From Jiella pelagia (GTDB lineage Bacteria; Pseudomonadota; Alphaproteobacteria; Rhizobiales; Rhizobiaceae), in contig NZ_CP114029.1 in NCBI RefSeq assembly GCF_026898155.1, positions 2,460,001 to 2,524,000 on the forward strand: a DNA stretch of 64,000 nt, in the 5' to 3' direction. Below, one piece after another: positions 48,464 to 58,676 of the stretch. The notes under the pieces were generated by a model. The model was not told where the DNA came from, did no database searches, and worked only from the letters and a program-made list of their open reading frames with translations. Both the position numbers and the translations under genes were made by a program. Each line of letters starts with the position of its first letter. Position 1 is the stretch's first letter.

Positions 48464-48877
48464 ATGAAGACGACAGCCATTTTTTCGGCCGCACTTCTTG
48501 GCGCTTCGATGTTCACCTATGGCGCTCTTGCCCAGACCGACGTTCCCGGTTCGGAAGCTCAGATCGAGCTTCGCAATGCTGAGGAGCGCGGTGCCGTTGC
48601 CGACAATCCGGGCATGAGCGAAGCCGAAGTCGCGCAGCCGGAGAGCGAGACGATCGTTCCGGGCAATGAGTCCCAGCGTGAGCTGAACCGCGCCGCTGAG
48701 CGGGATGCCGTTGCCGACGACGACACCGTGGCGACCGGCGCGACGACCGGCCCCGTCGAAGGTGAGAGCGACGTGCTCGTTCCGGGTTCGGGCGCGACCT
48801 TCTCGCCTGGCGAGGCGCCGACGACCCAGTCGGGCGAGGCCCTGCAGGACGAAGCGCCTGCCAGCCAGACCCAGTAA
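48464..48877 (+). CDS. Exported acidic protein with two internal repeats
   Basis: A 137-residue protein with a signal peptide (MKTTAIFSAALLGASMFTYG, cleavage after ALA). The mature part contains two copies of a ~22-residue unit: VPGSEAQIELRNAEERGAVA at ~29-49 and VPGNESQRELNRAAERDAVA at ~70-90, and a third partial start VPGSGA. It is rich in Glu, Ala and Thr, with no cysteine, and likely disordered. I know no function; secreted or periplasmic location is likely. AAAGGATT is the ribosome site and a terminator follows 40 bases after the stop, so it is a separate transcription unit between mutS and glnD. Confidence 0.8.
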   Translation: MKTTAIFSAALLGASMFTYGALAQTDVPGSEAQIELRNAEERGAVADNPGMSEAEVAQPESETIVPGNESQRELNRAAERDAVADDDTVATGATTGPVEGESDVLVPGSGATFSPGEAPTTQSGEALQDEAPASQTQ

Positions 48878-48919
48878 GATTTGGTACAAAAGTATCAGCT
48901 GACTGATAAATGACGAAAG

Positions 48920-48957
48920 GGCCGCTCCAGTCACCGCTGGAGCGGCCCTTCTCTTTG
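48920..48957 (+). terminator. Intrinsic terminator before glnD
   Basis: A 12-bp perfect stem (GGGCCGCTCCAG / CTGGAGCGGCCC) with a six-base loop TCACCG and the T-rich tail TTCTCTTT. It ends the exported-repeat protein transcript and insulates glnD, whose promoter must therefore lie within the ~60 bases before 49016 or inside the terminator region. Confidence 0.88.
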
Positions 48958-49015
48958 CCGAATGGGGCAGTTGCGATATAGCCGGACGGTGCCCGAGAAT
49001 GTCGCAGGAAGTTCG

Positions 49016-51887
49016 ATGCCCCACAACGCGGCGAACAGCCGTAACAGCTCCCCCGCTGCGGGAGCCGTTCCACAGATCGACATCTCCGGTTTCATCGATG
49101 CCGCAGGCGTAACGGCGGGGTTGGCGGCGATCGCCGAGGCCGACAGTGCGGGCGGCGCCTCCGACGAAGCAAGAGCGAAGGTGCTCGCCTATCTCCGCGA
49201 GGTGATCCGCGAGGCACGAAGCCGCGTCGAGGAAGCCTTTCGTGAGGATCGGGCTGGGCTCAATTGCGTCCGGCGCCTGGCAAGCATTCAGGACATCGTC
49301 ATCGCGCGCATCCACGATTTTGCGCTCCGCCACGTCTTCCAGTCGTCGAATCTCTCCTCCGGCGAGCGCATGGCGATTATCGCCGTCGGCGGATACGGGC
49401 GCGGAACGCTGGCTCCTGGATCCGACATCGATCTGCTCTTCCTGCTTCCCTACAAGCAGACCGCGCTGGGCGAACAGGTCGTCGAATATCTGCTCTATCT
49501 GCTCTGGGATCTCGGCTTCAAGGTCGGCCACGCGACGCGCACCGTCGACGAATGCGTCAAGCTCGCCCGCGCCGACATGACGATCCGCACCTCGATCCTG
49601 GAACGCTGGCTGATCGTCGGCGACAGGGCCCTGTTCGACGAACTCGGCCAGCGCTTCGACAAGGAGGTCGTGGAAGGCACGAGCGAAGAATTCATCGCCG
49701 CCAAGCTCGCCGAACGGTCCGCCCGCCACGCCAAACTCGGCAACACCCGCTATCTCGTCGAGCCGAACGTCAAGGAGGGCAAGGGCGGCCTGCGCGATCT
49801 CAACACGCTGTTCTGGATCGCCAAATATCACTACCGGGTGACGACGCCCGAAGCACTGGCCGAACTCGGCGTCATCTCGCGCCGGGAGCTGAAGCTGTTC
49901 CAGAAGGCGGAGGACTTCCTCTGGTCGGTGCGCTGCCACCTGCATTTTGCCACCGGCAAGGCGGAAGAGCGCCTGTCCTTCGATCTTCAGGCGGAGATCG
50001 CCGAGCGCCTCGGCTACAACGCCCATCCGGGGCTGAAGGACGTCGAGCGCTTCATGAAGCACTACTTCCTGATCGCCAAGGACGTCGGCGATCTGACGCG
50101 CATCCTCTGCGCGGCGCTCGAGGAGCAGCACGCCAAGGCCGCCCCGGGGCTCGGAGGCATCCGCAACCTCGTGCGCAACCTGCGCGGCCGGGCCAAGAAG
50201 ATCCCCGGCACCATCGACTTCCACATCGACAACAACCGCATCAACGTCTCCTCGCCCACCGTCTTTCGCGACGACCCGGTCAATCTCATCCGGGTGTTCC
50301 GGCTCGCCGCCTCCAACAAGCTCGAATACCACCCGGACACGCTGAAGCTCATCCGCCGCTCGCTGCGGCTGATCAATGCCGAGCTGCAGGACAATCCGGA
50401 AGCCAACAGCCTGTTTCTCGACGTTTTGACCGACCGGACGAACCCGGAGTTCCACCTGCGACGGATGAACGAGGCAGGGGTGCTCGGCCGGTTCATTCCC
50501 GACTTCGGCAAGATCGTCGCGATGATGCAGTTCAACATGTATCATCACTATACGGTCGACGAGCATCTCCTGCGCACCATCGGCTTCCTGTCGCAGATCG
50601 AGCGCGGCGAGCCTCACCTCGGACCATCCGATGTCGAGCGAGCTTATCGGGGCCGTCAAGGATCGCCGCGTGCTCTACGTCGCGCTGCTCCTTCACGACA
50701 TCGCCAAGGGCCGCCCCGAGGACCATTCCACCGCCGGGGCCAGGATCGCCCGCAAGCTCTGCCCGCGGCTTGGCCTCGACGAGCGGGAGACCGATCTGGT
50801 GGCGTGGCTGGTCGAGGACCATCTGGTCATGTCGATGACCGCCCAGCAGCGCGACATCAGCGACCGCAAGACCATTCTCGACTTTGCCGAGCGGGTGCGC
50901 ACCATCGACCGGCTGAACCTCTTGATGATCCTGACGGTGTGCGACATCCGTGCGGTCGGCCCCGGCGTCTGGAACGGCTGGAAGGGCCAGCTGCTGCGGA
51001 CCCTTTATCTGGAGACCGAACCGACACTCACCGGCGGCTTCACCCGCTCGACCAGGGCCGAGCGGCTCGCAGCGTCCCGGCGGCGCCTGGCAGAGCGGCT
51101 GGAGGATTGGAATACGGCGGAGCGAGAGGCCTATCTCGATCTGCATTACCCCAACTATTTCCTGACCACCCCGCTCGACGAACAGTTGCGGCACGCCGCC
51201 TTCATCCGCGAGGCGGCTTCGGGCGAGCCGCTCGCGACCCGGGTCAGGACCGACTCCTTTCAGGGTATCACCGAGATCATGGTGCTGGCGCCGGACCATC
51301 CGCGGCTTCTGTCGATGCTCGCCGGTGCCTGTGCCGGCGCCGGCGCCAACATTGTCGGGGCGCAGGTCTTCACCATGTCGGACGGCCGGGCCCTCGACGT
51401 CCTGATGCTCAATCGGGAATTTGCCGAGGACGCCGACGAGATGCGCCGCGGCGAGCGCATCAGCGGTTATATCCGCGCGCTCCTGCACGGAAAGGACACC
51501 CGCAAGCGGCTGATCTCCGAGCAGCGGACCAAGCGTCAGCCGACCGCCTTCTCGATCCGTCCGAGCGTCTCGATCGACAACGAACTCTCCAACCAGTTCA
51601 CCGTCGTCGAGGTCGAGGGGCTCGATCGGCCGGGGCTTCTGTCCGATGTCACCCGGGCCATGGCCGATCTCAATCTCGATATCCGCTCCGCCCACATCTC
51701 GACCTATGGCGAGAAGGTGGTCGACGTCTTCTACGTCACCGATCTTCTCGGCACCAAGATCACCAGCGAGAGCCGCACCGGGCGGATCACGTCCTGGCTG
51801 ACCCACGTCTTCGAGAACCCCGGCTCGGAGCCGCAGACCGCCGGCATCCTTTGCGGTGAACGCGCCTACGGGCTCGCCCGCCCATGA
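49016..51887 (+). CDS. glnD: Bifunctional PII uridylyltransferase / uridylyl-removing enzyme (frameshift)
   Basis: About 956 residues once repaired. Start ATG 49016 after AGGAAG. Nucleotidyltransferase site IIAVGGYGRGTLAPGSDIDL near residue 123; HD hydrolase part LLLHDIAKGRPEDHSTAGAR near 558; two C-terminal ACT domains (EIMVLAPDHPRLLSMLAGAC and VVEVEGLDRPGLLSDVTRAM). It senses glutamine and modifies PII proteins to control nitrogen assimilation. The frame breaks at 50609-50615 (GAGCCTC); removing the extra C gives IERGELTSDHPMSSELIGAV and restores the HD domain. As written the enzyme would lose deuridylylation and glutamine sensing. The following murJ overlaps by four bases. Confidence 0.92.
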
Positions 51888-53524
51888 GCCTTCTGTCGAA
51901 GTTCGCGACCGTCGGCGGAGCGACCCTCGTCAGCCGCATCTTCGGCTTTGCCCGCGAGATGCTGATGGCCTCGGCGCTCGGCGTCGGGCCGGTGGCGGAC
52001 GCCTTCAACCTCGCCTTCCGCTTTCCCAACCTGTTCCGGCGGCTTTTCGCCGAAGGCGCGTTCAACGCGGCCTTCATCCCGCTGTTTGCCCGCTCGCTCG
52101 AAGAGGAGGGCGAGGAGGGGGCCAAGCGCTTCGCCTCGGAGGTGTTCTCGACGCTCTTCACCCTTCTGACCGGGCTGACGGTGCTGGCGATGATCTTCAT
52201 GCCGTTCCTGGTGAAGACCATCATCGCGCCGGGTCTTGCGGTCTGCATGGACGACCCCTCGGCCGGCGGAGCGGTGATCTCCTGCGCTGACCGTTTCGAC
52301 ATCACGGTCACCTTCTCGCGCATCATGTTCCCCTATCTCGCCTGCATGTCGCTGATGGCGATGGTGTCGGGCATTCTCAACGCGTTTCGGCGCTTCTTCG
52401 CCGCCGCCGCCGCGCCGACATTGCTCAACTTCATCCTGATCGGTGTGCTCGGCTATGCCCTTCACGTCGATGCCGACAAGCCGACCATCGGCTTCATGAT
52501 GAGCTGGGGCGTCCTCGCCGCCGGGTTTGCCCAGCTCTTCATGGTGGTGATCGCCATGCGATTGGCCGGCTTCGGCGTTGCGCTCCGGCGGCCGCGCTGG
52601 ACGAAAGGCTTGAAGCGGCTGTTGATCCTCGCCGGTCCCGCCGCGCTGATCGGCGGCATCACCCAGATCAACCTCTTCGTCGGCCAGGCGATCGCCTCGT
52701 TCAAGCCGGGGGCCGTCTCGATCCTGCAATATGCCGACCGGCCCTATCAGCTGCCGCTCGGCATGGTCGGCGTTGCCATCGGTGTGGTGCTCCTGCCGGA
52801 ACTCGCCCGGGCGCTGAAGGCCGGGCATCTGCGCGAGGCGCAGCACACCCAGAACCGCAGCCTGGAGTTCGCGCTGTTCCTCACCGTGCCGGCGGCCGTC
52901 GCGCTGTTCCTGATCCCCGAGCCCATCATCCGGGTGATCTACGAGCGCGGCGAGTTCGAGCCCTCGGCGACGGCTGCCGTCGCAGCGGTCCTGGGGCTCT
53001 ACGCTCTCGGCCTGCCGGCCTTCGTGATGATCAAGGTGTTCTCCCCCGGCTATTTCGCGCGCGAGGACACCAAGACGCCGATGATCGCGACGCTGATCTC
53101 GGCCGGCGCCAACATCGTCCTGTCCCTCGGCCTGTTCTGGCTCCTTGCCGAGAGGGGCATCGCGCTCGCCACCACCATCGCCGGCTGGCTGAATGCCGGG
53201 CTTCTGTTCCTCGGCCTCTATCGGCGCGGCCTGTGGGAAATCGACCGCGCCCTCTTGAAGCGCGTGACCCTCGTCTGTCTGTGTTCGGCCGTCATGGGCG
53301 TCGCTTTGATCTTCGGCCTCATCGAGCTTTCGCCATGGCTCGGCTCCGGAGACGGCGTCCATCGCCAGCTGCCGGCGCTCGGCGCACTGGTGATCGCCGC
53401 GATGGCGGTCTATTTCGTCCTCGCCTTCCTGACCGGGGCGGCAGACCGCAGCCAACTGATGGCCCTGATGCGGCGGCGGCGCCGGCAGGCCGCTCCATCG
53501 TCCCCGAAGCCGGAGCATGAATGA
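51884..53524 (+). CDS. murJ: Lipid II flippase MurJ
   Basis: A 546-residue membrane protein with about 14 helices: FATVGGATLVSRIFGFAREM at the start, FNLAFRFPNLFRRLFAEGAF and NAAFIPLFARSLEEEGEEGA, then QINLFVGQAIASFKPGAVSI and LQYADRPYQLPLGMVGVAIG. These are canonical MurJ/MviN motifs. It flips undecaprenyl-linked peptidoglycan precursor across the inner membrane. The start overlaps glnD's stop (ATGA), a common order in Rhizobiales, and its own stop overlaps the next small gene. Confidence 0.96.
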   Translation: MSLLSKFATVGGATLVSRIFGFAREMLMASALGVGPVADAFNLAFRFPNLFRRLFAEGAFNAAFIPLFARSLEEEGEEGAKRFASEVFSTLFTLLTGLTVLAMIFMPFLVKTIIAPGLAVCMDDPSAGGAVISCADRFDITVTFSRIMFPYLACMSLMAMVSGILNAFRRFFAAAAAPTLLNFILIGVLGYALHVDADKPTIGFMMSWGVLAAGFAQLFMVVIAMRLAGFGVALRRPRWTKGLKRLLILAGPAALIGGITQINLFVGQAIASFKPGAVSILQYADRPYQLPLGMVGVAIGVVLLPELARALKAGHLREAQHTQNRSLEFALFLTVPAAVALFLIPEPIIRVIYERGEFEPSATAAVAAVLGLYALGLPAFVMIKVFSPGYFAREDTKTPMIATLISAGANIVLSLGLFWLLAERGIALATTIAGWLNAGLLFLGLYRRGLWEIDRALLKRVTLVCLCSAVMGVALIFGLIELSPWLGSGDGVHRQLPALGALVIAAMAVYFVLAFLTGAADRSQLMALMRRRRRQAAPSSPKPEHE

Positions 53525-53913
53525 GCCGGACCAGGATCGCCCGCCTCGCCCTCCTCGTCGAGGACTACGACGCGGCGATCGACTGGTTCCGTCGTTGCCT
53601 CGACTTCGTCCTCGTCGAGGATACGCCGCTCGAGGATGGCAAGCGCTGGGTGCGCCTTCGGCCTGCGAATGGTCTTGGCGCAGAGCTTCTGCTGGCACGG
53701 GCGGCGAATGACGAGCAGCGAAGCGTCGTCGGCAAGCAGGGCGGTGGGCGCGTTTTCCTGTTCCTCGAGACCGACGATTTCGACCGCGACCACGCCCGCA
53801 TGGTTGCCGCCGGCGTCCGGTTTCTGGAAGAACCGCGGGTCGAGCCTTACGGCACGGTGGCCGTCTTCGAGGATCTCTGCGGCAATCGCTGGGACCTCGT
53901 CGAGCCGGCGTGA
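53521..53913 (+). CDS. VOC family (glyoxalase/bleomycin-resistance fold) protein
   Basis: A 130-residue single vicinal-oxygen-chelate domain protein: RIARLALLVEDYDAAIDWFR, DFVLVEDTPLEDGKRWVRL, FLFLETDDFDRDHARMVAAG, and EEPRVEPYGTVAVFEDLCGN followed by RWDLVEPA. The final E-DxxGNxWDL pattern is typical of the family. Substrate unknown. The start overlaps the murJ stop by four bases. The stop codon is three bases from the end of trmB on the other strand. Confidence 0.9.
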   Translation: MSRTRIARLALLVEDYDAAIDWFRRCLDFVLVEDTPLEDGKRWVRLRPANGLGAELLLARAANDEQRSVVGKQGGGRVFLFLETDDFDRDHARMVAAGVRFLEEPRVEPYGTVAVFEDLCGNRWDLVEPA

Positions 53914-53916
53914 GGC

Positions 53917-54624
53917 TCAGCCTTCGAGCCGCCGGAACGTCAGATAGGCGGGCCTGCGCCCCTCGCGGATCGCCTTGGCCTCGTAGCGCGTGCCGGGCCA
54001 GCCCTCGAACGGCTCGTGCCAGTCGGCCGGGCGCCTCGCCGTCCATTCGAAAGCGGGATGTTCGGCGACGTGGCGCAGCGTCCAGTCGACATAGGTGTCG
54101 ATGTCGGAGGCAAAGCGGAAGATCCCGCCCGGCTTCAGGACGCGGGCGAAGCGATCGAGATTCTTCGCATTCACGAAGCGCCGCTTGAAGTGCTTCTTCT
54201 TCGGCCAGGGGTCCGGGTAGTTGAGGTCGACGGCGTCGAGCGAGGCGTCCGGCAGCCAGTCGAGGAGGAGCGTCGCGTCGTCGTCGAAGAGGCGGACGTT
54301 CTCTCGCGGTGCGTCATCGAGGGCCGAGAGCAGCTTGGCCATGCCGTTGACGAAGGGCTCGACGCCGATGAAGCCGCAGCGGGAATCCTCGCCGGAGCGA
54401 TGCAGGAGATGCTCGCCGCCGCCGAAGCCGATTTCCAGGCGGAAGCGCTCGACCGGCGCCGGGAAGAGAAGCGCCAGATCGGCCGGTGCAGGCTGCGTGA
54501 CGTCGACCCGCAGTTGCGGCAACCGCGTCTCGATCAGCTCGACTTGATGCTGCCTGAGTTTCGGGCCCTTGAGCCGGCCGAAGAAGGCTTCGCGGCGACG
54601 TTCGGGATGGCCGTTCTCGGCCAT
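53917..54624 (-). CDS. trmB: tRNA (guanine-N7-)-methyltransferase
   Basis: About 235 residues: [20 protein letters not shown] (SAM loop), [36 protein letters not shown], and the TrmB signature [20 protein letters not shown] followed by [20 protein letters not shown]. It makes m7G46 in tRNA. The start at 54624 ([18 protein letters not shown]) is chosen because GGAG lies nine bases upstream; an ATG at 54639 is an alternative. It is the last gene of the metK-side minus-strand block, separated from metK by a strong terminator-like hairpin. Confidence 0.94.
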   Translation of the reverse strand: MAENGHPERRREAFFGRLKGPKLRQHQVELIETRLPQLRVDVTQPAPADLALLFPAPVERFRLEIGFGGGEHLLHRSGEDSRCGFIGVEPFVNGMAKLLSALDDAPRENVRLFDDDATLLLDWLPDASLDAVDLNYPDPWPKKKHFKRRFVNAKNLDRFARVLKPGGIFRFASDIDTYVDWTLRHVAEHPAFEWTARRPADWHEPFEGWPGTRYEAKAIREGRRPAYLTFRRLEG

Positions 54625-54705
54625 GGTGGTCCGCTCCATGACGATGCGCTCGTAGTATAGGGAACATCCGCGCGCGCGGCGATCACGCCGCCCGTCCGCG
54701 TAACA

Positions 54706-54733
54706 CAAAGGCCCGGCATTGGCCGGGCCTTTG
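54706..54733. terminator. Symmetrical terminator hairpin between metK and trmB
   Basis: A perfect stem CAAAGGCCCGGC / GCCGGGCCTTTG with the tetraloop ATTG. The A/T flanks at both ends make it usable on either strand; on the minus strand it follows metK. trmB, which lies beyond it on the same strand, would need its own promoter or read-through. Confidence 0.8.
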
Positions 54734-54790
54734 TTCTCGGTCTCGGTCGCAAACGGCCGGACTGTCGCCGGCCGAGAGCGGATGAAAGCG

Positions 54791-56059
54791 TCAGCCGTTC
54801 TTGACGGCGGCCTTCAGCTTCGGCGCGAGATCGGTCTTCTCCCAGGAGAACGAGCCGTCACGCCCCGGCTTGCGGCCGAAATGGCCGTAGGACGAGGTCT
54901 TGGCGTAGATCGGCTTGTTGAGGTCGAGATGCCGGCGGATGCCGGTCGGGGACAGATCCATGTTGGTGCTGATCGCCTTCTCGACTTCCACCTCGGTGAC
55001 GTTCTTGCCGGTGTCGTGCAGGTTCACATAGACCGAGACGGGCTGGGCGACGCCGATCGCATAGGCGATCTGGATGGTGCACTTTTCGGCAAGGCCCGCC
55101 GCGACGACGTTCTTGGCGAGGTAGCGCGCGGCGTAGGCGGCCGAGCGGTCGACCTTGGTCGTGTCCTTGCCGGAGAAGGCGCCGCCGCCGTGGGGCGCCG
55201 CGCCGCCATAGGTGTCGACGATGATCTTGCGGCCGGTGAGGCCGGCGTCGCCGTCCGGGCCGCCGATGACGAACTTGCCGGTCGGGTTGATGTACCAGAC
55301 GCAGTCCTTGGCGATCGGCAGATCGCCCATGGCCTCGCGGATATAGGGCTCGACGACCTCGCGCACCTTCTTGGAATCCCAGGACGCGTCGACGTGCTGG
55401 GTCGAGAGCACAATCGAGGTGACCTCGACGGGCTTGTCGTCCTCGTAGCGGATCGTCACCTGGCTCTTGGCGTCCGGGCCGAGCTTGGCGGCATCGCCCT
55501 CGCCGGACTTGCGGGCCGTGGCGAGCAGTTCGAGGATCTTGTGGGAATAGAAGATCGGCGCCGGCATCAGCTCCGGCGTCTCCTTGCAGGCGTAGCCGAA
55601 CATGATGCCCTGGTCGCCGGCGCCTTCGGAGATCTCGTTGGCACCTTCCTGGTCGCGGGTCTCATGGGCCTTGTCGACGCCCTGGGCGATGTCGGCCGAC
55701 TGCGAGTGAAGGAGAACGTCGATCTTGCAGGTCTTCCAGTGGAAGCCGTCCTGCTCGTAACCGATGTCACGGATGGCGCGGCGCGCCGCCGTCTTGAAGC
55801 GCGACGGGTTGATCACCTCGTTGCCGTTCTTGTCGGTCTTCATCAGCGAGGGCGGCAGGCGAACCTCGCCGGCGATTACGACGCGGTTGGTCGTGGCCAG
55901 GGTCTCGCACGCAATGCGCACCGTCCAGGGATCGACGCCGCCCTTCTTGGCTTCCCGGTAGACAAGATCGACGATCTCGTCGGAGATCCGGTCGCAGACC
56001 TTGTCGGGATGGCCTTCGGAGACGCTTTCGCTGGTGAACAGGTAGTCCATGCGTGGCAT
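54791..56059 (-). CDS. metK: S-adenosylmethionine synthetase
   Basis: A 422-residue enzyme forming SAM from methionine and ATP. Start [20 protein letters not shown] at 56059 with AGAGGA upstream. Signature regions: [24 protein letters not shown]-equivalent [20 protein letters not shown], DPTGxF-equivalent [20 protein letters not shown], and [20 protein letters not shown]. It has the slightly longer form typical of Rhizobiales. A 184-base leader separates it from the XRE regulator gene upstream; no SAM riboswitch could be recognised in it, though a structured leader cannot be ruled out. Confidence 0.96.
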   Translation of the reverse strand: MPRMDYLFTSESVSEGHPDKVCDRISDEIVDLVYREAKKGGVDPWTVRIACETLATTNRVVIAGEVRLPPSLMKTDKNGNEVINPSRFKTAARRAIRDIGYEQDGFHWKTCKIDVLLHSQSADIAQGVDKAHETRDQEGANEISEGAGDQGIMFGYACKETPELMPAPIFYSHKILELLATARKSGEGDAAKLGPDAKSQVTIRYEDDKPVEVTSIVLSTQHVDASWDSKKVREVVEPYIREAMGDLPIAKDCVWYINPTGKFVIGGPDGDAGLTGRKIIVDTYGGAAPHGGGAFSGKDTTKVDRSAAYAARYLAKNVVAAGLAEKCTIQIAYAIGVAQPVSVYVNLHDTGKNVTEVEVEKAISTNMDLSPTGIRRHLDLNKPIYAKTSSYGHFGRKPGRDGSFSWEKTDLAPKLKAAVKNG

Positions 56060-56243
56060 TCGGTTTTCCTCTTCTCAAGGCCGTGCGCCCGTGTGAGAGC
56101 GAAGCCTCCGCATCACGGATGCACGCACCGGCTATGATAGATATCGGGGAGTGATGTTTCCCGCTGGCCGCTGTGGGGTTTGCTGTATGGGCATGCCAAG
56201 GTCAAGCCACAGAGGGGGGTAAAGTGCAGAATCGGCCGTATTT

Positions 56244-56669
56244 TCAGCTTTTCTGAGGATCATCGTGGCTGTCCGCCAAGCTGCGGACGAGATCGATCAC
56301 GCGCTTTCTGACCTTCGGATCGGCGATCCTGACGAAGGCCCGGTTGAGCTGAAGACCCTCTGCGGTCGACAAGAAATCAACGACATAGTCGGTGCCGTTT
56401 TCCTCGAGCCCGCCGCGGGGCGTGGCCGCCGATCCCGGCGCGTCCTCGAAGAAATAGGAAACCGGCACCTTGAGGACGTCGGCGATGTTCTGGAGGCGAC
56501 TGGCGCCGATTCGGTTCGAGCCTTTCTCGTATTTCTGGACCTGCTGGAACGTGATGCCGAGCGCTTCTCCCAGCTTTTCCTGGCTCATGCCGAGCATGGT
56601 ACGCCGCAGCCTCACGCGCGATCCGACATGGGTATCGATGGGGTTCGGCTTCTTCTTGTTCTCCTGCAT
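56244..56669 (-). CDS. XRE-family helix-turn-helix regulator
   Basis: A 141-residue DNA-binding protein: HVGSRVRLRRTMLGMSQEKL, GEALGITFQQVQKYEKGSNR, IGASRLQNIADVLKVPVSYF form a Cro/CI helix-turn-helix at ~15-70; the C-terminal part AEGLQLNRAFVRIADPKVRK continues RVIDLVRSLADSHD. This family is conserved in Rhizobiales between lnt and metK. Targets are not known; local control of metK is a reasonable guess from position. Confidence 0.92.
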   Translation of the reverse strand: MQENKKKPNPIDTHVGSRVRLRRTMLGMSQEKLGEALGITFQQVQKYEKGSNRIGASRLQNIADVLKVPVSYFFEDAPGSAATPRGGLEENGTDYVVDFLSTAEGLQLNRAFVRIADPKVRKRVIDLVRSLADSHDDPQKS

Positions 56670-56805
56670 CAGTCACGCCTTTTCGTTCTCGACCCCCAGT
56701 CGAAGTCGGACGGAGCAGGTCTCGAGGGGCCGAGCCCGCCGCTCCACACAAGAATTCATGGCCCCTTAGTATTTGCCAACGGCGTCGCTCATTGAGGTCA
56801 GGTTG

Positions 56806-58506
56806 TCAATCCGTTTGCCGACTGACGTATAACCAAACGCTCACCCCAAAAACAAATGTTGCGGCGAGCAATCCGAAAAAGGGAAGATTTCGAAGGCGGG
56901 AATATGGCGTCGGCTCGGCCGCTGCAGGAAGCCGGGCTTCGATGGTGCCAGTCGCTCCGAGCGCCAGGGCGTCGATCTCCCGCCCATAGGGATCGGTGAC
57001 CACAGATATTCCGGTGTTGGCGGCGCGCACCAACGGCAGGCCGAGGGCGACGGCGGACAGTTCTGCCAGACGCAGATGCTGGTAGGGGCCGGGGGTCATG
57101 CCGAACCAGCCGTCATTGGTGTCATTGACGATAAAGCCCGGACGGTCCGCCGCAGCGCTCGCGGCGATCTCGCTGGGGAAGATCACCTCATAGCAGATCA
57201 GCGGCAGGAACGATGGCGCGCCGTCGAGCGCGATCGGCCGCCGCTCCGTTCCGGCCGAAAAGCCGCCCGGCATCTCGGTGAGATTCATGATCCCGTAGCG
57301 GGCCAGATAGCGCTCGAAGGGCAGGTATTCGCCGAAGGGGACGAGATGGACCTTGTCCCTCGCATCGACGATCTCGCCATTGTCATCGATGACGAGGACG
57401 GAGTTGTAGACCCGCTCGCCGCCGGAGGCCATCGGCTCGACGCGCGGCGCGCCGGCGATCAGCGTCTCGCCGGGCTGGATCATCTCGGCCAGCCGCGCCA
57501 CAGCTTCCGGCCGCTCCGTCAGGACGAAGGGCAGGGAGGATTCCGGCCAGACGATCAGGGTCTTCGTCCGCGGCCGGGTGTCGAGGATCGCGGCGCCGGC
57601 GCCGCGCTCGTTCTCAACCGCCGGTCGCCGGCTCTCGCGGCCCTTCTCCGTCACGGCGATCTGGCGGGCGAAGATCGCCTGGGCGGCAGCCTCGTCGAAC
57701 TTGTCGGACTGGGCGATGTTCGCCTGGACGACGCTGACCGCGATGCCGTCGACGAACATCGTCGGATGGGCCGCGAGGCGGTAATAGCCATAACCGACAT
57801 GGGCAATGACGAGGAGCACAGCGAGCGTCAGGACGGGCATGCGGTGGCGGCGGTCGGCGAGTACTGCCGGTGCGGCGAAGACGAAGACGGCGAGAAGGCT
57901 GAGGCCGTGCGGGCCGATCAGGCTGACCGACTGCATCAGCATCGGCGTCGGCGCGGCGAGGACGCCGATCTCGTTCCACGGAAAGCCGGTTAGGACGAAG
58001 GAGCGCAGATATTCGAGAAGCGCAAAGGAGGCGGCGAGGATGAGGATGCGGAAGGCGGTGTCGCCCCAGAACCGCCGCGCAAGAACGGTGGCGAGGCCGA
58101 AATAGATGGCAAGGATCGCCGGCAATCCGAGCACGGCGAAGGGAATGAACACAGCGAAGGCCGCGGCATTCACCAGCATCGCGCTGCCGAGCCACCAGAG
58201 CCCGGCGACGAAATAGCCGAAGCCGAACAGCCAGCCGACGGCGAAATCGGCGATCAGCGTGCGCGTCAGCGTCGGCCGGGCGCCGACGCCGTCGAGCAGC
58301 CAGACGAGGAGCGGAAAAGCCACGAAGGCAGCCGCCGGAAAGTCGACAGGGGGCAGGGCGAGCGCGGCGCAAGCGCCGGCGGCGAGCGTCAAGACGATGC
58401 GGCGTGCGCCTTCGAGCAGCATGACCCGGCCGGCCAGGCGTTCGACAAACCCCCGGGCAACCACCCTATCGCCATGGCTGATCGCAGTGCCCACTCGCCC
58501 CCGCAC
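56806..58506 (-). CDS. lnt: Apolipoprotein N-acyltransferase
   Basis: About 566 residues: N-terminal membrane helices (from RRIVLTLAAGACAALALPPV), then a nitrilase-fold catalytic domain with TLIVWPESSLPFVLTER (Glu), DARDKVHLVPFGEYLPFERY (Lys) and LPLICYEVIFPSE (Cys), forming the Glu-Lys-Cys triad. It adds the third acyl chain to lipoproteins, the step after LspA. A GTG at 58506 is used as start; homologues begin near the VERLAGRVMLL part, where no start codon is obvious, so the N terminus is uncertain by ~20 residues. Upstream is corC, as usual. Confidence 0.93.
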   Translation of the reverse strand: MRGRVGTAISHGDRVVARGFVERLAGRVMLLEGARRIVLTLAAGACAALALPPVDFPAAAFVAFPLLVWLLDGVGARPTLTRTLIADFAVGWLFGFGYFVAGLWWLGSAMLVNAAAFAVFIPFAVLGLPAILAIYFGLATVLARRFWGDTAFRILILAASFALLEYLRSFVLTGFPWNEIGVLAAPTPMLMQSVSLIGPHGLSLLAVFVFAAPAVLADRRHRMPVLTLAVLLVIAHVGYGYYRLAAHPTMFVDGIAVSVVQANIAQSDKFDEAAAQAIFARQIAVTEKGRESRRPAVENERGAGAAILDTRPRTKTLIVWPESSLPFVLTERPEAVARLAEMIQPGETLIAGAPRVEPMASGGERVYNSVLVIDDNGEIVDARDKVHLVPFGEYLPFERYLARYGIMNLTEMPGGFSAGTERRPIALDGAPSFLPLICYEVIFPSEIAASAAADRPGFIVNDTNDGWFGMTPGPYQHLRLAELSAVALGLPLVRAANTGISVVTDPYGREIDALALGATGTIEARLPAAAEPTPYSRLRNLPFFGLLAATFVFGVSVWLYVSRQTD

Positions 58507-58676
58507 GCCAATGCCTCCGACCCCGTCGGCCGGACTTAGCCCAGAAACCGATTGGATGCCAGAACGCTTTCCTCAGCCTGTTCGCGGCATCGATCCGTGC
58601 CCGCTACCCCCGCACCCGATGGGCCGTGCGGCCAGTCCGCCAGGATCGGTCCCGGGCTTCGGCTCGTGCCGCGGCC

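Noticed and set aside
56060-56243. SAM riboswitch in the metK leader
   Set aside because: I looked for SAM-II and SAM/SAH style conserved blocks in the 184-base leader and could not match them with confidence; a covariance search would be needed.
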